DNA from: Rhizobium sp. BG4
Lineage (GTDB): Bacteria; Pseudomonadota; Alphaproteobacteria; Rhizobiales; Rhizobiaceae
DNA length: 64,000 bases
Direction: 5' to 3'
NCBI RefSeq assembly: GCF_016864575.1
Contig: NZ_CP044125.1
Location: forward strand, 3,516,001 to 3,580,000
Shown piece by piece: positions 35,243-44,483 of this stretch. The position numbers and the translations under genes were made by a program. The first letter of the stretch is position 1. Each line of letters begins with the position of its first letter. The notes under the pieces are model-generated. The model was not told where the DNA came from, did no database searches, and saw only the letters and a program-made list of their open reading frames with translations.

Positions 35243-36456
35243 CCGGTTGCAGACGAATTCCGGCGGATGAAGGCAATGTCGAGGGAGCCACTTCGACCCG
35301 TCAGACTGACATCTCTCTTTCTGACCCATTGTATTTTTGCCGCTTGGGCTGGCGCTCGTTTCAGCAGATTTTCAGAAACGACCAGCGGCGAACCGAGTAT
35401 TTTGGCAAGCGCCTCCAAGCGCTGGGCCACATTCACCACGTCTCCGATGACCGTAAATTCATCATGGAAGCCGCTCTCCAAGACGCCGCCGACAACCACT
35501 CCGCAATGAACGCCGATCCCTGCATGGAAGGAAGGTTGTCCTCTTGCGAACGCCTCGTTGCGCCACACTTCGAGTTCCTGCGCAACGAATAGAGCGCAAG
35601 ACAGTGCTCGCTCGGGATCGTCTGGCGAGGCCTTTGGTTGACCAAAAACAACCATGACTCCATCGCCGATGAACTTATCGACGGTCCCATTGAAGCTGAG
35701 GACCGCGCCAGCGATGATGCGCCGGTATTGCGCAAGCACGCTAGCCATCTCGCTGGCCGGTGCATTTTCGGCATAGGCCGTGAAGTCTCGTAGGTCGATG
35801 AACATGATGGCTGCTTCGCGCCGTTCAAGATCAAGGACAGATGTCGCATCTTGGAGGTCGCCGATTACCGTCGGAGAGAAGAAGCGTGAGAGGTTCGCGC
35901 GTCGCTCCTCAAGCCGGTAGGCATGTACACGTACGTGCCTAAAACGCCTCGCGGAAAGGGCGGCTGCACCGATGGCCAGGCAAAAGCAAAGAAGAAGCAG
36001 GAGGTCCTGCAACGGAATGATGTCGACCAACGGGCCGTGCTGACTGCCCGTGTGCCTAAAAGCCAGCACCACCAACATCGCGCTCCAGGCTAGCGCGACA
36101 GCGGCCCCGAATACCAGAACGAGTGCGGTGTCTAGGCGCATCGCGACTTGGTTCAAGAGAAGAAAGACAACGACCAGACTGGATGCTGTCAACTCGTGAC
36201 GGGCTTGGGGTGAGGGAGCCAGCAGATGCTCGTAGAGTACATACCCCGCCAGCGCCGCATCCAGGATCGCAAGGCCAATCGGAGCGATCCAGCCTATTCT
36301 AGGCCTAAGCAATGCATCTCCCAAGACGCTCCAGAACAGATACGACAAGACCACGATGGCAGCGGAATCGAGGCTGCCGGTCCAGAGAGCCGACGAGACC
36401 AGGAGAGCTGAGGCTAACCGTAAAATGAGGGCGCTGAGATCAACGTTGGGTGACAT
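35161..36456 (-). CDS. Membrane-bound class III adenylate/guanylate cyclase
   Basis: 431 aa. About six hydrophobic helices (residues about 10-170) are followed by a class III cyclase domain. Metal-binding aspartates are in IMFIDLRDFTAYAE and GDGVMVVFG. The substrate- and transition-state-binding part DEFTVIGDVVNVAQRLE contains the expected N-x-x-x-R. It makes cAMP (more likely) or cGMP from the inner membrane side. Rhizobia carry many such cyclases; here it sits among accessory genes. Its sensory input is unknown, since the membrane part matches no named sensor. Confidence 0.88.
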   Translation of the reverse strand: MSPNVDLSALILRLASALLVSSALWTGSLDSAAIVVLSYLFWSVLGDALLRPRIGWIAPIGLAILDAALAGYVLYEHLLAPSPQARHELTASSLVVVFLLLNQVAMRLDTALVLVFGAAVALAWSAMLVVLAFRHTGSQHGPLVDIIPLQDLLLLLCFCLAIGAAALSARRFRHVRVHAYRLEERRANLSRFFSPTVIGDLQDATSVLDLERREAAIMFIDLRDFTAYAENAPASEMASVLAQYRRIIAGAVLSFNGTVDKFIGDGVMVVFGQPKASPDDPERALSCALFVAQELEVWRNEAFARGQPSFHAGIGVHCGVVVGGVLESGFHDEFTVIGDVVNVAQRLEALAKILGSPLVVSENLLKRAPAQAAKIQWVRKRDVSLTGRSGSLDIAFIRRNSSATGQVDGAEHSASSKSSFQSRLASTGLGR

Positions 36457-36486
36457 GCGTATCGGCTATAAGAACTCAAACTGGGG

Positions 36487-36514
36487 TCCCTGGGCCCTTT
36501 ACGGAGCCCAGGGA
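36487..36514 (-). terminator. Terminator hairpin of the copper operon
   Basis: TCCCTGGGC (36487-36495) and GCCCAGGGA (36506-36514) form a 9-bp stem just after the stop of the CusF-like gene (minus strand). Confidence 0.6.
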
Positions 36515-36521
36515 TGATTGG

Positions 36522-36806
36522 TCACTTGATTTCAGTGACTGTCAGTTTTCCATCGACGCGCTCAGCGACGAACTCGATGTTCTGACCTTCCTTTAGCTTT
36601 TCGAGCATTGCCGCATCCTTGACACGGAAGACCATCGTCATGGCTGGCATATCGAGGTTCTTGAGGTCTTCATGCTTGATGGTGACCTTCTGCGCCTTGG
36701 CGTCAATCTTGTTGACGACGCCTTTCGTGAATTCCTGAGCCAGAGCCATCGACGTTCCTGCGAGGGCAATTGTGGCTGCCAGCGCGAGATTGATTGCGAA
36801 TTTCAT
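36522..36806 (-). CDS. CusF-like periplasmic copper/silver-binding protein
   Basis: 94 aa from the ATG at 36806. A signal peptide ending in MALA is followed by a CusF/YdeI OB-fold domain. The metal site motif is seen as KHEDLKNLDMPAMTMVFRV, where the His, Met and Met residues (and Trp in E. coli CusF) bind Cu(I) or Ag(I). It is the last gene of the minus-strand copper operon, 16 bp after the cupredoxin stop. It probably carries Cu(I) in the periplasm to an efflux or oxidase partner. Confidence 0.85.
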   Translation of the reverse strand: MKFAINLALAATIALAGTSMALAQEFTKGVVNKIDAKAQKVTIKHEDLKNLDMPAMTMVFRVKDAAMLEKLKEGQNIEFVAERVDGKLTVTEIK

Positions 36807-36822
36807 AACGAGTTTCCTTTCC

Positions 36823-37302
36823 TTACTTTGCTGCAACGGACACGTCGCCGTGCATGCCAGCTTCGTAGTGACCGGGGATGAGGCAGGCGAATTTGAATTC
36901 ACCGTCGTTCGTGAACTTCCAGACGATTTCACCCGTCGCGCCTGCTGCCAGACGGATGGAATTGGGGTCGGCATGTTCCATTTCCGGGAATTTCTCCATC
37001 ACAGCCTTATGCTCCATGATCTTGTCTTCCTGATCGAGCACGAACTCGTGGTCAGTGCCGCCCGCGTTCTTCAGAGCGATCTTGATGGTCTGACCCTTGC
37101 GGACCTTGATGATTGCAGGCTGGAAGATCATCTTGCCGTCGTCGGTTTCTTTCATGGTCACGCGGATGGTTTGCGTGGCCTTGGTCTTGTCGCCGGGTTC
37201 GCCGACAGCAAGCTTCTCGCCATGTCCGCCAGCATGGTTGCCGGAGGCCAGCGTTGGGCTCGCGAGAGCGGCGAGGGCGAGGGCGATTACATAATGCTTC
37301 AT
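36823..37302 (-). CDS. Exported cupredoxin (plastocyanin/azurin-like)
   Basis: 159 aa with a signal peptide (MKHYVIALALAALASPTLAS). A cupredoxin domain with type 1 copper ligands is visible: His in GGTDHEFVL, and Cys, His and Met in ACLIPGHYEAGM. His-rich start of the mature protein (GNHAGGHGEK). It lies between the multicopper oxidase and the CusF-like gene. It may pass electrons or copper to the oxidase in periplasmic Cu(I) detoxification. Confidence 0.88.
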   Translation of the reverse strand: MKHYVIALALAALASPTLASGNHAGGHGEKLAVGEPGDKTKATQTIRVTMKETDDGKMIFQPAIIKVRKGQTIKIALKNAGGTDHEFVLDQEDKIMEHKAVMEKFPEMEHADPNSIRLAAGATGEIVWKFTNDGEFKFACLIPGHYEAGMHGDVSVAAK

Positions 37303-37335
37303 TGCAGGTTCCTTCTTCTTGGGGGGGAGTATGCT

Positions 37336-38681
37336 TCAGCCGTTCGTCGGCTTTGGCGTGATCTGTGTCTTGGCGTCTGTGGCTTTGGTGGCGTCCGGCA
37401 GTTCGCCGGTCCATTCCCAAGCCTGGGTCCCGGGCGGGTTCTCGTACCAACCCGGATCGGAGTAATCGTCCGCAGAGATACCCTCGCGAACCTTCACGAC
37501 GGAGAACATTCCGCCCATCTCGATGGGGCCGTGGGGACCCCAACCGGTCATCATCGGAACGGTGTTTTCAGGGATTGGCATCTCCATCTCGCCCATGTCG
37601 GCCATACCCTTGGTGCCCATGGGCATGTACTCGGGTTGGACCTTTCGGATTTTCTCGGCGACCTTTGACTTGTCGACGCCGATGAAGGTTGGAATGTCGT
37701 GCCCCATCGCGTTCATCGTGTGGTGTGACTTATGGCAGTGGATCGCCCAGTCGCCGAGGTACTTTGCGTCGAATTCGTAAGCCCGCATTGCGCCAACCGG
37801 GATGTCGATGCTGACTTCCGGCCAGCGGGCTTCGGGGCGTACCCAGCCGCCGTCGGTGCAAGTCACTTCGAAATCATACCCGTGCATGTGGACAGGGTGG
37901 TTGGTCATGGTGAGGTTGCCGACGCGCACGCGCACGCGGTCGTTCTTCGACACGACCAAGGGGCTGATGTCCGGGAACACCCGGCTATTCCAGCACCACA
38001 TGTTGAAGTCGGTCATCTCCATGATCTTGGGAACGTACGAACCCGGATCGATGTCGTAGGCGTTTAGAAGGAACACGAAATCCCGGTCCACCGGCATGAA
38101 CTTCGGGTCCTTGGGATGGATCACGAAGAAGCCCATCATGCCCATCGCCATCTGGACCATCTCGTCCGAATGCGGGTGGTACATAAAGGTGCCGGACTTC
38201 ACGAGGTCGAACTCGTAGACGAAAGTCTTGCCCACCGGGATGTGTGGCTGCGTCAGCCCGCCGACGCCGTCCATTCCCGAGGGCAGGATCATGCCATGCC
38301 AGTGGATCGTCGTGTGTTCAGGGAGCTTGTTGGTGACGAAAATGCGGACGCGATCACCTTCGACGGCTTCAATCGTCGGACCCGGGACTGGCCGTTGTAG
38401 CCCCAGAGGTAGGCGGTCATGCCTTCGGCCATTTCCCGTTCCACTGGCTCCGCGACGAGGTGGAATTCCTTGACGCCGTTATTCATCCGGTGGGGCAGGG
38501 TCCAGCCGTTGAGAGTGACCACCGGCTGGTAGTCGGGACCGGACGTCGGATGAAGCGGCGGCTGCATATCGGCCGACTCCATCGTCGGCGCGTCAGGCAG
38601 GCCCATCGCCGATGTCTTGGTCCAGGCACCGGCCGCCATCAGAGCTGCGCCCGCGCCAAATAGTTGTCGTCTGTTGAACAT
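37336..38681 (-). CDS. copA: CopA-type multicopper oxidase (TAT-exported), single-base frameshift
   Basis: The ATG at 38681 has GAAAGGG upstream. A twin-arginine signal (MFNRRQLFGAGAALMAAGAW) precedes cupredoxin domains. The first frame runs off at about 38385 after YLWGYNGQS and ends at 38289. The other frame, from 38292 or earlier, reads GMILPSGMDGVGG, FMYHPHSDEM and HCHKSHHTMNAMGHD, with the copper-binding histidines. Adding one base in CCCGGG (38381-38386) joins them as GQSPGPTIEAVEGDRVRIF, with HWHGMIL restored, for about 448 aa. It oxidises Cu(I) in the periplasm. This copA is distinct from the P-type ATPase at 52849. Confidence 0.85.
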
Positions 38682-38695
38682 TTGGATGCCCTTTC

Positions 38696-40162
38696 TCAAT
38701 GCCCGCCACCACCGCCGCCTTCGGACGCTGCGGCCACTTCTGTTTCGGCTGATGCCGCAGAGGAGCCGCCGCCGTAGACAGCAGGTGCGAGGTTTGCTTC
38801 GGCAAGCCAGAAGTCGCGCTTGGCGTTGACGGAAAGCAGGATGGAATTGATCTTGTCTCGGGTGTCGGTCAGGAGTTCGAACGTGTTGGTGATCATGCCG
38901 TTGTAGGTGAGGAGGGATTCCTCTTCGACCTTGGTGCGTAGGGGCACGACGTTGTTCCGATAGTGCCGAGCGATGTCGTAGTTCGACCGGTAAGCCTCAT
39001 AGGCAGAGCGAGCTTCCGAGCGCACGTTGACGGCTTTTTCCGCCAATTGGTTGGCAGCACGCATGTAGCCGAGTTCAGCCTTGCGCATTCGCGCCTTGCC
39101 GGTGTCGAAAAGGGGGATGGCGAATTCTAGTTCCCCGGACGCCGTGGTTTCCCACTTTTTCTTGCCGTCTTCGACTTCACGCTCGGATTCGAAGCCTGTC
39201 AGGATTTCGAGATCGGTCACGTAACGTGTGGCTTCTGTCAGGCCGTAAGACCGCGCGGTTGCCTCAAGCTCTAGTTTCGCAACCTGGAGGTCAATACGGT
39301 TGCGAAGCGCCTCGGCCTCGATGGCATCGCGTTTGGTCACGCCCTTGGGCAGGGAAGGCAGGCTATTGGGCACCTTGTAATCAAGGTCTGATCCCCACAG
39401 TCCCATAAGACGGGTAAGTTCTTCCTTTGCCAGACGAGCTGCCAACCGTGCCTTTGCGGTTTCGCCCGCCAATTCAGCGACGAACACATGCTCACGCGCT
39501 TGTGGACCTTTCGCCATCGCACCCGTTTCGCCAAGCTTCTGTGCCAGCTCCGACGCGGCATCGGCGGCTACCTGCGCCCGCTGCAGCTGGCCGACATTCT
39601 CCCAGGCGGCGACCGCATTTATCCACGCGCGGCGAGTATCAGCGGCTGTTTGCAACGTACGGACAGCCGCGTTGAGCTGCGCTTGGCGAAATCGCGTGTC
39701 GGCAATCTCGATGTCACGTTTCTTGGTCATCAGTGCGAGAATGTTGGTTGTTATCGCGCCCTCGATGGCCCGAAAAGCTTCAAGTTCCGGTGTGCCGATA
39801 CCGGAGAAGCCGACCGAGACCGTCGGGTTCAGCAGCATTGTCGCCTGCCAAGCGTCGGCTGAGCTATCCCCAAGCTCGGAATAGGCTGCCTGGAGACCCT
39901 TGTTGTTGAGAAGGGCAATCTGGACAGCTGTATCGGCATCGAGCGTCTTCTTTCGCGAAAGCAGGGTCCTGACCTGAGCAGAGGTCGCTTGCGCCTGCTG
40001 CTGGCTTTGAATCCAGACCGTTTCTTTCGCTGTGATCGCAGCAGTCTTATTGGCGACGGTGCTGAAACCGCCATCCTTCTTGGAATACTCGGGATTAGTA
40101 ACGCAGCCCGCGACCGCAAGAGGGATGACCGCAACGATCAGAAGGGTTCTCAGGGAGGTCAT
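38696..40162 (-). CDS. TolC-family outer-membrane efflux lipoprotein
   Basis: 488 aa from the ATG at 40162. A lipobox LAVAGC marks a lipoprotein signal. Two TolC/OEP repeats are rich in long helices (AAYSELGDSSADAWQATM; EARSAYEAYRSNYDIARHYR). The Gly/His C-terminus (EGGGGGGH) may bind metal. The N-terminal 16 codons of the longer frame overlap the preceding lipoprotein gene, with which it shares an ATGA junction. It is second in the operon, before the multicopper oxidase; no inner-membrane RND pump is adjacent. Confidence 0.85.
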   Translation of the reverse strand: MTSLRTLLIVAVIPLAVAGCVTNPEYSKKDGGFSTVANKTAAITAKETVWIQSQQQAQATSAQVRTLLSRKKTLDADTAVQIALLNNKGLQAAYSELGDSSADAWQATMLLNPTVSVGFSGIGTPELEAFRAIEGAITTNILALMTKKRDIEIADTRFRQAQLNAAVRTLQTAADTRRAWINAVAAWENVGQLQRAQVAADAASELAQKLGETGAMAKGPQAREHVFVAELAGETAKARLAARLAKEELTRLMGLWGSDLDYKVPNSLPSLPKGVTKRDAIEAEALRNRIDLQVAKLELEATARSYGLTEATRYVTDLEILTGFESEREVEDGKKKWETTASGELEFAIPLFDTGKARMRKAELGYMRAANQLAEKAVNVRSEARSAYEAYRSNYDIARHYRNNVVPLRTKVEEESLLTYNGMITNTFELLTDTRDKINSILLSVNAKRDFWLAEANLAPAVYGGGSSAASAETEVAAASEGGGGGGH

Positions 40163-40386
40163 GAAGCACCTCCTTCTTGCTTTGTCGTGCGGTTGTCCTG
40201 CCTGCGCCACGGCTTGGGATCGACAGGCTGCCGAGCGGTGTAACCTGAGATCGGCGATGCATATTGAACCGGACGAACTGAGTAGGTTTCGTCGACGTCA
40301 GACGAGGCGACGACGTCAGGAGGCAACGTGGCGGCGCAACTGCCCAGCAGAAGGGGCAGACCAACCACGAATATGGTCGTTTTCAT
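40159..40386 (-). CDS. Small lipoprotein, first gene of the copper operon
   Basis: 75 aa. Lipobox LLLGSC (MKTTIFVVGLPLLLGSCAAT); short mature part rich in Pro and Tyr (ETYSVRPVQYASPISGYTA), ending charged. It overlaps the TolC-type gene by 4 bp. Family not recognised; it is presumably a small envelope factor of the copper efflux system. Confidence 0.65.
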   Translation of the reverse strand: MKTTIFVVGLPLLLGSCAATLPPDVVASSDVDETYSVRPVQYASPISGYTARQPVDPKPWRRQDNRTTKQEGGAS

Positions 40387-40469
40387 TTTTCGGAATCCAA
40401 ATAAGCAATGTCATTCCGGCGTGCGGTATTCGCAGCGCCTGGTGAGCCCGGCCGAACGGGATTGCTTAT

Positions 40470-40883
40470 TCAGATATTAGGCGGACGATGAAGGACCGGC
40501 AGTTCGCCAACTGTTTCGCGATCATCGACGAACTGCCGGATGGCGGCGACGATGGGCCCGCCAACATCGTGGCCGTCGCAAATGATTCCAAATCCACCGC
40601 AGAAATCTTTGCAGCACTCTTGCTTGGCAATCTGATCGTTATCACCATCAGCTGCATTCTCGGCACCGGCATGGTGATGGGCGGCATGCTGACCCGGCGC
40701 TTTCGCCTCTAAATGAACAGCATGGGCCGTTGCGGAAACGTCCGCGACAGATACTTCGGGAAACGCGTTGCCATGCATGGCGGCGTTCGCATTGGACAAC
40801 GTGTATCCTGCCAGTGATACAATGATCACCAGCCGCACAATGACGAGCATCTTGCTCAGTGCGATTCGATACATTTTGCCCAT
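40470..40883 (-). CDS. Small exported His/Cys-rich protein
   Basis: 137 aa; alternative starts are Met4 (40874) and Met12. A signal anchor (MLVIVRLVIIVSLAGYTLSNANA) is followed by a His-rich stretch (APGQHAAHHHAGAEN) and a cysteine cluster (QECCKDFCGGFGIICDG). It resembles DUF2946-type or other small copper-responsive exported proteins. It lies upstream of the copper operon, on the same strand. It overlaps a plus-strand frame (40488-40712) that I treat as its shadow. Confidence 0.5.
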   Translation of the reverse strand: MGKMYRIALSKMLVIVRLVIIVSLAGYTLSNANAAMHGNAFPEVSVADVSATAHAVHLEAKAPGQHAAHHHAGAENAADGDNDQIAKQECCKDFCGGFGIICDGHDVGGPIVAAIRQFVDDRETVGELPVLHRPPNI

Positions 40884-41095
40884 TCCAAAGAGCTACATCG
40901 AAAGCAGCTCAAGTTCAATCGGAGCGTCCTGCCTGTCAAAGATTCGCGACCTTTTCGAGGCGGACGAGGGAGCGTGTAGACCTTGCCATCGTTGTAAGGT
41001 CAACCTGCGTGATCAATGAATTCTACGTCATTCGGTCATAGCCCGACCATCTGGACGAATTGAATCAGGCTGCTTCTCCTCATAGAAAATCAGCC

Positions 41096-41446
41096 ATGGC
41101 TAAGATGTCGAGAAACTCGCTGTGGAAAGCAGTTGCGATCTTGTGGTTCGCGATCTCGATGAGCTTTGGTGCGATTTCGTTATCCCTCGATCACGACGAT
41201 ACGGGGCGAGCTGACCAAGTGTCCCTCCACGAAAGTGCCAAAAATCATTGCGGAAAAGGCGAGCCTTCGGCAAAGGATCAGCACCAGAACGGGCGCTGCT
41301 GCAGCCCCACATGCAACTCTCCAGCCATCCTCACTGCGTTTGCGCAGGTTCGACTCCCGCAAGTCAGCGGGACGGAGCCTGACCCGGTCGTGTCGTCGCT
41401 CACGTCTCAATCGCCGTCTGGTATCCTTCGTCCGCCGCGAGCATAA
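41096..41446 (+). CDS. Small exported Cys/His-containing protein
   Basis: 116 aa from the ATG at 41096. A hydrophobic signal (LWKAVAILWFAISMSFGAIS) is followed by HDD/HES residues and a compact cysteine group (NHCGKGEP, GRCCSPTCNSP). The C-terminus is unstructured. Layout matches the His/Cys-rich genes at 40470 and 47227, which suggests a shared role in periplasmic metal handling; this is an inference from composition only. Confidence 0.5.
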   Translation: MAKMSRNSLWKAVAILWFAISMSFGAISLSLDHDDTGRADQVSLHESAKNHCGKGEPSAKDQHQNGRCCSPTCNSPAILTAFAQVRLPQVSGTEPDPVVSSLTSQSPSGILRPPRA

Positions 41447-41609
41447 GATCGCCGATCTCGCATCCTGCTTCCTGCCCGTCTGGGCCGAACGCGTCAGCGA
41501 GACCATCTCCATTTCAAATCACCTGGCTTGATGCGCCTCTTGGAGCCAACAGCCACTGTCTTTTTGACCTGAGCGCCGCGCTGAGCCGCAGAGCGCTGAA
41601 GGAGCCCTT

Positions 41610-42514
41610 ATGCTTACTCATACGATGGCGAAGTTTCGCCGAATGCCGCGTCGTGTCTGCCGGACAGTGTGGGAGACCATGCCAGCGTCCGTCGCACAGA
41701 CGCCAATCATGAATAAAACCGGTCGGTTCATCTATCGGCGGTTTACCCGAGATACCGTGAAAGTGCAGACGCACTTCACGCATTTCATGCGCAATCCACC
41801 TCTCCTGGATGCACTGACCCAACTGACCGGCAGGATGGAGACAGGTGAACCTCTCCGCATCGCCTCGATAGGATGCAGTACCGGGGCCGAATTGTACTCT
41901 GTGCTTTACACGCTTCGAAAAGCTTATCCAGGCAAGGAAATTTTCGGATATGGCTCGGACCTGTCTGAGGAGGTAGTCAAGGTCGCGCAGCTAGGAAGAT
42001 ACCAGCCAGGAAGAGCGGCTGGCGAAGGAGGAATGTTCCACGCTGGTCGGCCTGAAGTGGAGGCCTCAGAGGTCGCCGAGTTCTCCGGATTGATGGAGCC
42101 GGGCAGAGATGGGGTGTGTGAGGTCCACGACTGGTTGAAGGCTGGGACCTCATGGTTTGTTGCCGACGCAATCAAGGACGACATCGTAGCGATGATCGGA
42201 CCGCAGGACGTAGTTCTCGCGAATAACTTTATGGGTCCAATGGATGATCGTTCAGCGGATCAATGTCTTCGTAATGTGATGGGTCTGGTCCGCCCAGGTG
42301 GCATCCTTGTCATCGACGGCGTCGATCTTGATGTAAAGACGCGGACCATCCGGGGTTCTCGGTTCACCCGGTGCTTATCAATCAGGACGCGATTTGGACT
42401 TCAGACGAGTCAAAGCAGGGCTGGCCGTGGTTGCGGTGGGCCGCTGAGCCAATTGACCGGAGCGAGCCAGACTGGCGGGTGCGTTACACCATCATTTTTC
42501 AGCGTTCACATTGA
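41610..42514 (+). CDS. CheR-like SAM-dependent methyltransferase domain protein, single-base frameshift
   Basis: The ATG at 41610 has GAAGGAG 6 bases upstream. The SAM-binding segment IASIGCSTGAELYSVLY is followed by IFGYGSDLSEEVVKVAQLGRY and DVVLANNFMGPM, as in CheR-type methyltransferases. In the frame as given it reads into the flippase as an 803-aa product. Adding one G in GGGG at 42352-42355 gives FSVHPVLINQDAIW, then a coherent Trp-rich C-terminus ending YTIIFQRSH and a stop at 42514, for about 301 aa. No chemotaxis genes are nearby, so the substrate is unknown. Confidence 0.78.
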
Positions 42515-42566
42515 TAACAGGGCGGCGGCGTCGATCAAGCCGCCGCTGCCCACGGAGGTCAACGAT

Positions 42567-44021
42567 ATGCTCAGACATGGTGTGTGGCTCTTGGGAGCTA
42601 AGATCGGGTCGCAGGCGATCCAGTTTCTGCTCTTTTTCATGGCGGCCAGGTTCTTGGAGGCGTCAGAGTTCGGTCTTTACGCCGTTTTGTCCGCCGTGAT
42701 GACGTTGCTGACAATCATCGCGGAAGCTGGATGGGCCGAGCACCTACTGCGCACGGGTTACAGCCGATCATTGTTCCAGATAGTTACCTCGCTCTCTGTG
42801 GGAAGCGCCGGGCTCTGCTCGGTGATCTCTCTGGCGCTGGCTGGTTTTGTCGCGGCACTGGCCGGGCCCGCAGCGGGGACTTTGCTCGCCGTGTATAGTT
42901 TGGTGATCTTGCCAACCACTGTTGCCACCTCGTTCGAGGCCGCCCTCATATCCCAAGGGCATCTGAAAGCCCAGGCTACAGTCCGGTTGGTGTCAGAGTT
43001 TGCGGGGCTCGCAATTGCGGCCGGTGGTATGGCAACCGAACTCGGCGTCGTGTCATTGCCCTTGGGACGGTTTATGTCTCAGATTGTCGCCATTGGCTTG
43101 TATTTTTATCATCTGCGTGAGCGGCCATCGCTGCGCCCGACAGTTCGTGATGCCCGGGAACTGGCGGATTTCTCGTTCAACATCGTCGTCAATCGCCTCA
43201 TAATATTCGCGGGCTCGTTCTGTAGCACCTTCGCAGTCGCAGGATTTCAAAGCGTCACAGATGCGGCTTACTACCGTGCGGCCGAGCGAATTGTTGCGGC
43301 CTTCTCGGAAGCCCTTGGGGAACCGACGCGAGCACTTTCCTGGATCATGTTCCGGCGGGGGTATGCTGAAGGGAAGGGAACGCTGCGGGAGTTCGTGGCA
43401 ACGGCTTGGGTGGCGCTTTATGCAGTTTCCTTTCCCATCTTTTTCGTCCTGCTGCTGTTCTCCGGCGAGATCGTTGACAAGCTGCTCGGAGAGCGCTGGC
43501 ACGCTAGCGCCCTTATCGTCTCAATCCTTGCTGTGAAGCAACTGCTGCTGCTGCCCGGCTACTTCAATGAACCCTTGCTATCAGTGACCGGGACGATAGC
43601 GAAGCGGCTGAAGATAACGATAAGGAATGTTGCGCTCCTCGTCGGGGCGACCTTCGCATTCGCGCCGCTAGGGCCCGTTATGCTGGCGATTGCCCAGTGC
43701 GGGGTTGCTGCCTACGGTCTTTGGTCGACGGTTGGTCTTCAGCATGACAGCGGGGGTCTGGAAGCGAAATCGACAGCGAGAGCGCTGTTGCATCGGGTTG
43801 TGCCAGCAGTCTTCTGCATGGCCGCAGCCTTCATCTGGCGCAGCGAGGCTCTGCCCCAGAGCCTGCAACCTTCCCTCAATCCCGTACTCGATATCGCCTT
43901 CGTCGTGCTTGTCTACTCAGTAGCGCTTGCACTTGCGCACGCGGTTTATAGGCTGAGGCAGAATAAACCAAATGTTACGGCGTCGAGAAGGCCCGACCAG
44001 CAAATCGGCCGCGTCTCATAG
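42567..44021 (+). CDS. Polysaccharide flippase (oligosaccharide/Wzx-like MATE-fold)
   Basis: 484 aa from the ATG at 42567, with GGAGG at 42554-42558. About 12-14 membrane helices; the start MLRHGVWLLGAKIGSQAIQF and ARFLEASEFGLYAVLSA are typical of lipopolysaccharide/exopolysaccharide O-unit flippases. This class moves undecaprenyl-linked saccharides across the inner membrane. The apparent N-terminal fusion to the methyltransferase comes from a frameshift and should be disregarded. No glycosyltransferases are adjacent. Confidence 0.85.
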   Translation: MLRHGVWLLGAKIGSQAIQFLLFFMAARFLEASEFGLYAVLSAVMTLLTIIAEAGWAEHLLRTGYSRSLFQIVTSLSVGSAGLCSVISLALAGFVAALAGPAAGTLLAVYSLVILPTTVATSFEAALISQGHLKAQATVRLVSEFAGLAIAAGGMATELGVVSLPLGRFMSQIVAIGLYFYHLRERPSLRPTVRDARELADFSFNIVVNRLIIFAGSFCSTFAVAGFQSVTDAAYYRAAERIVAAFSEALGEPTRALSWIMFRRGYAEGKGTLREFVATAWVALYAVSFPIFFVLLLFSGEIVDKLLGERWHASALIVSILAVKQLLLLPGYFNEPLLSVTGTIAKRLKITIRNVALLVGATFAFAPLGPVMLAIAQCGVAAYGLWSTVGLQHDSGGLEAKSTARALLHRVVPAVFCMAAAFIWRSEALPQSLQPSLNPVLDIAFVVLVYSVALALAHAVYRLRQNKPNVTASRRPDQQIGRVS

Positions 44022-44039
44022 TTCGGATCGGGTCCAGGC

Positions 44040-44483
44040 GTGCTTCTGACTCTCACTTCCTATGCAGCTCTGTTTCTCACCGCTTTGGGCGCGGCAAGTG
44101 TTCTTCCGCTTCAGTCGGAGCCGGTGCTGGTCGGGATGATCATTTCGCAGAAGTTTTCGCTTTGGCTTCTCCTCGTCGTTGCCAGCATCGGCAACACGCT
44201 GGGCAGCGTGACGAACTGGTTCCTTGGGAGGGGCATCGAACGCTTCAAGGGGAGACGGTGGTTCCCAGTCACAGAGGAGCGGTTGAAGCGGGCATCAGAC
44301 TGGTACCGTCGGTATGGAAAATGGTCTCTACTGCTGTCCTGGATGCCGATCTTCGGGGACGCGATCACCGTGGTTGCAGGGATTTTGCGGGAGCCGCTGT
44401 TGACGTTCACTCTTCTCGTGTTTGTCGCGAAATCCGGGCGCTACGTAGTTTTGGCATTTTTGACGGTCCAGGTCCTTGGCTGA
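44040..44483 (+). CDS. YqaA/DedA-family small membrane protein
   Basis: 147 aa; GTG start at 44040. VTT/DedA-type features: EPVLVGMIISQ, ASIGNTLGSVTNWFLGRGIERF, and the RYGKWSLLLSWMPIFGDAITVVAG segment (reported here as SWMPIFGDAITVVAG). DedA-family proteins flip or scramble lipid carriers and support envelope homeostasis. It follows the flippase by 18 bp, so probably shares its transcript. Its 3' end overlaps that of the cytochrome b561 gene on the other strand. Confidence 0.8.
   Translation: MLLTLTSYAALFLTALGAASVLPLQSEPVLVGMIISQKFSLWLLLVVASIGNTLGSVTNWFLGRGIERFKGRRWFPVTEERLKRASDWYRRYGKWSLLLSWMPIFGDAITVVAGILREPLLTFTLLVFVAKSGRYVVLAFLTVQVLG

Noticed and set aside
40488..40712. Plus-strand 74-aa ORF with a hydrophobic C-terminus
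   Set aside because: It is antisense to the His/Cys-rich exported protein, which has the better signal peptide and cysteine cluster; the choice is not certain.
41610..44021. A genuine methyltransferase-flippase fusion protein
   Set aside because: Junction region reads as nonsense; one missing G restores a natural methyltransferase C-terminus, and the flippase has its own RBS and start.
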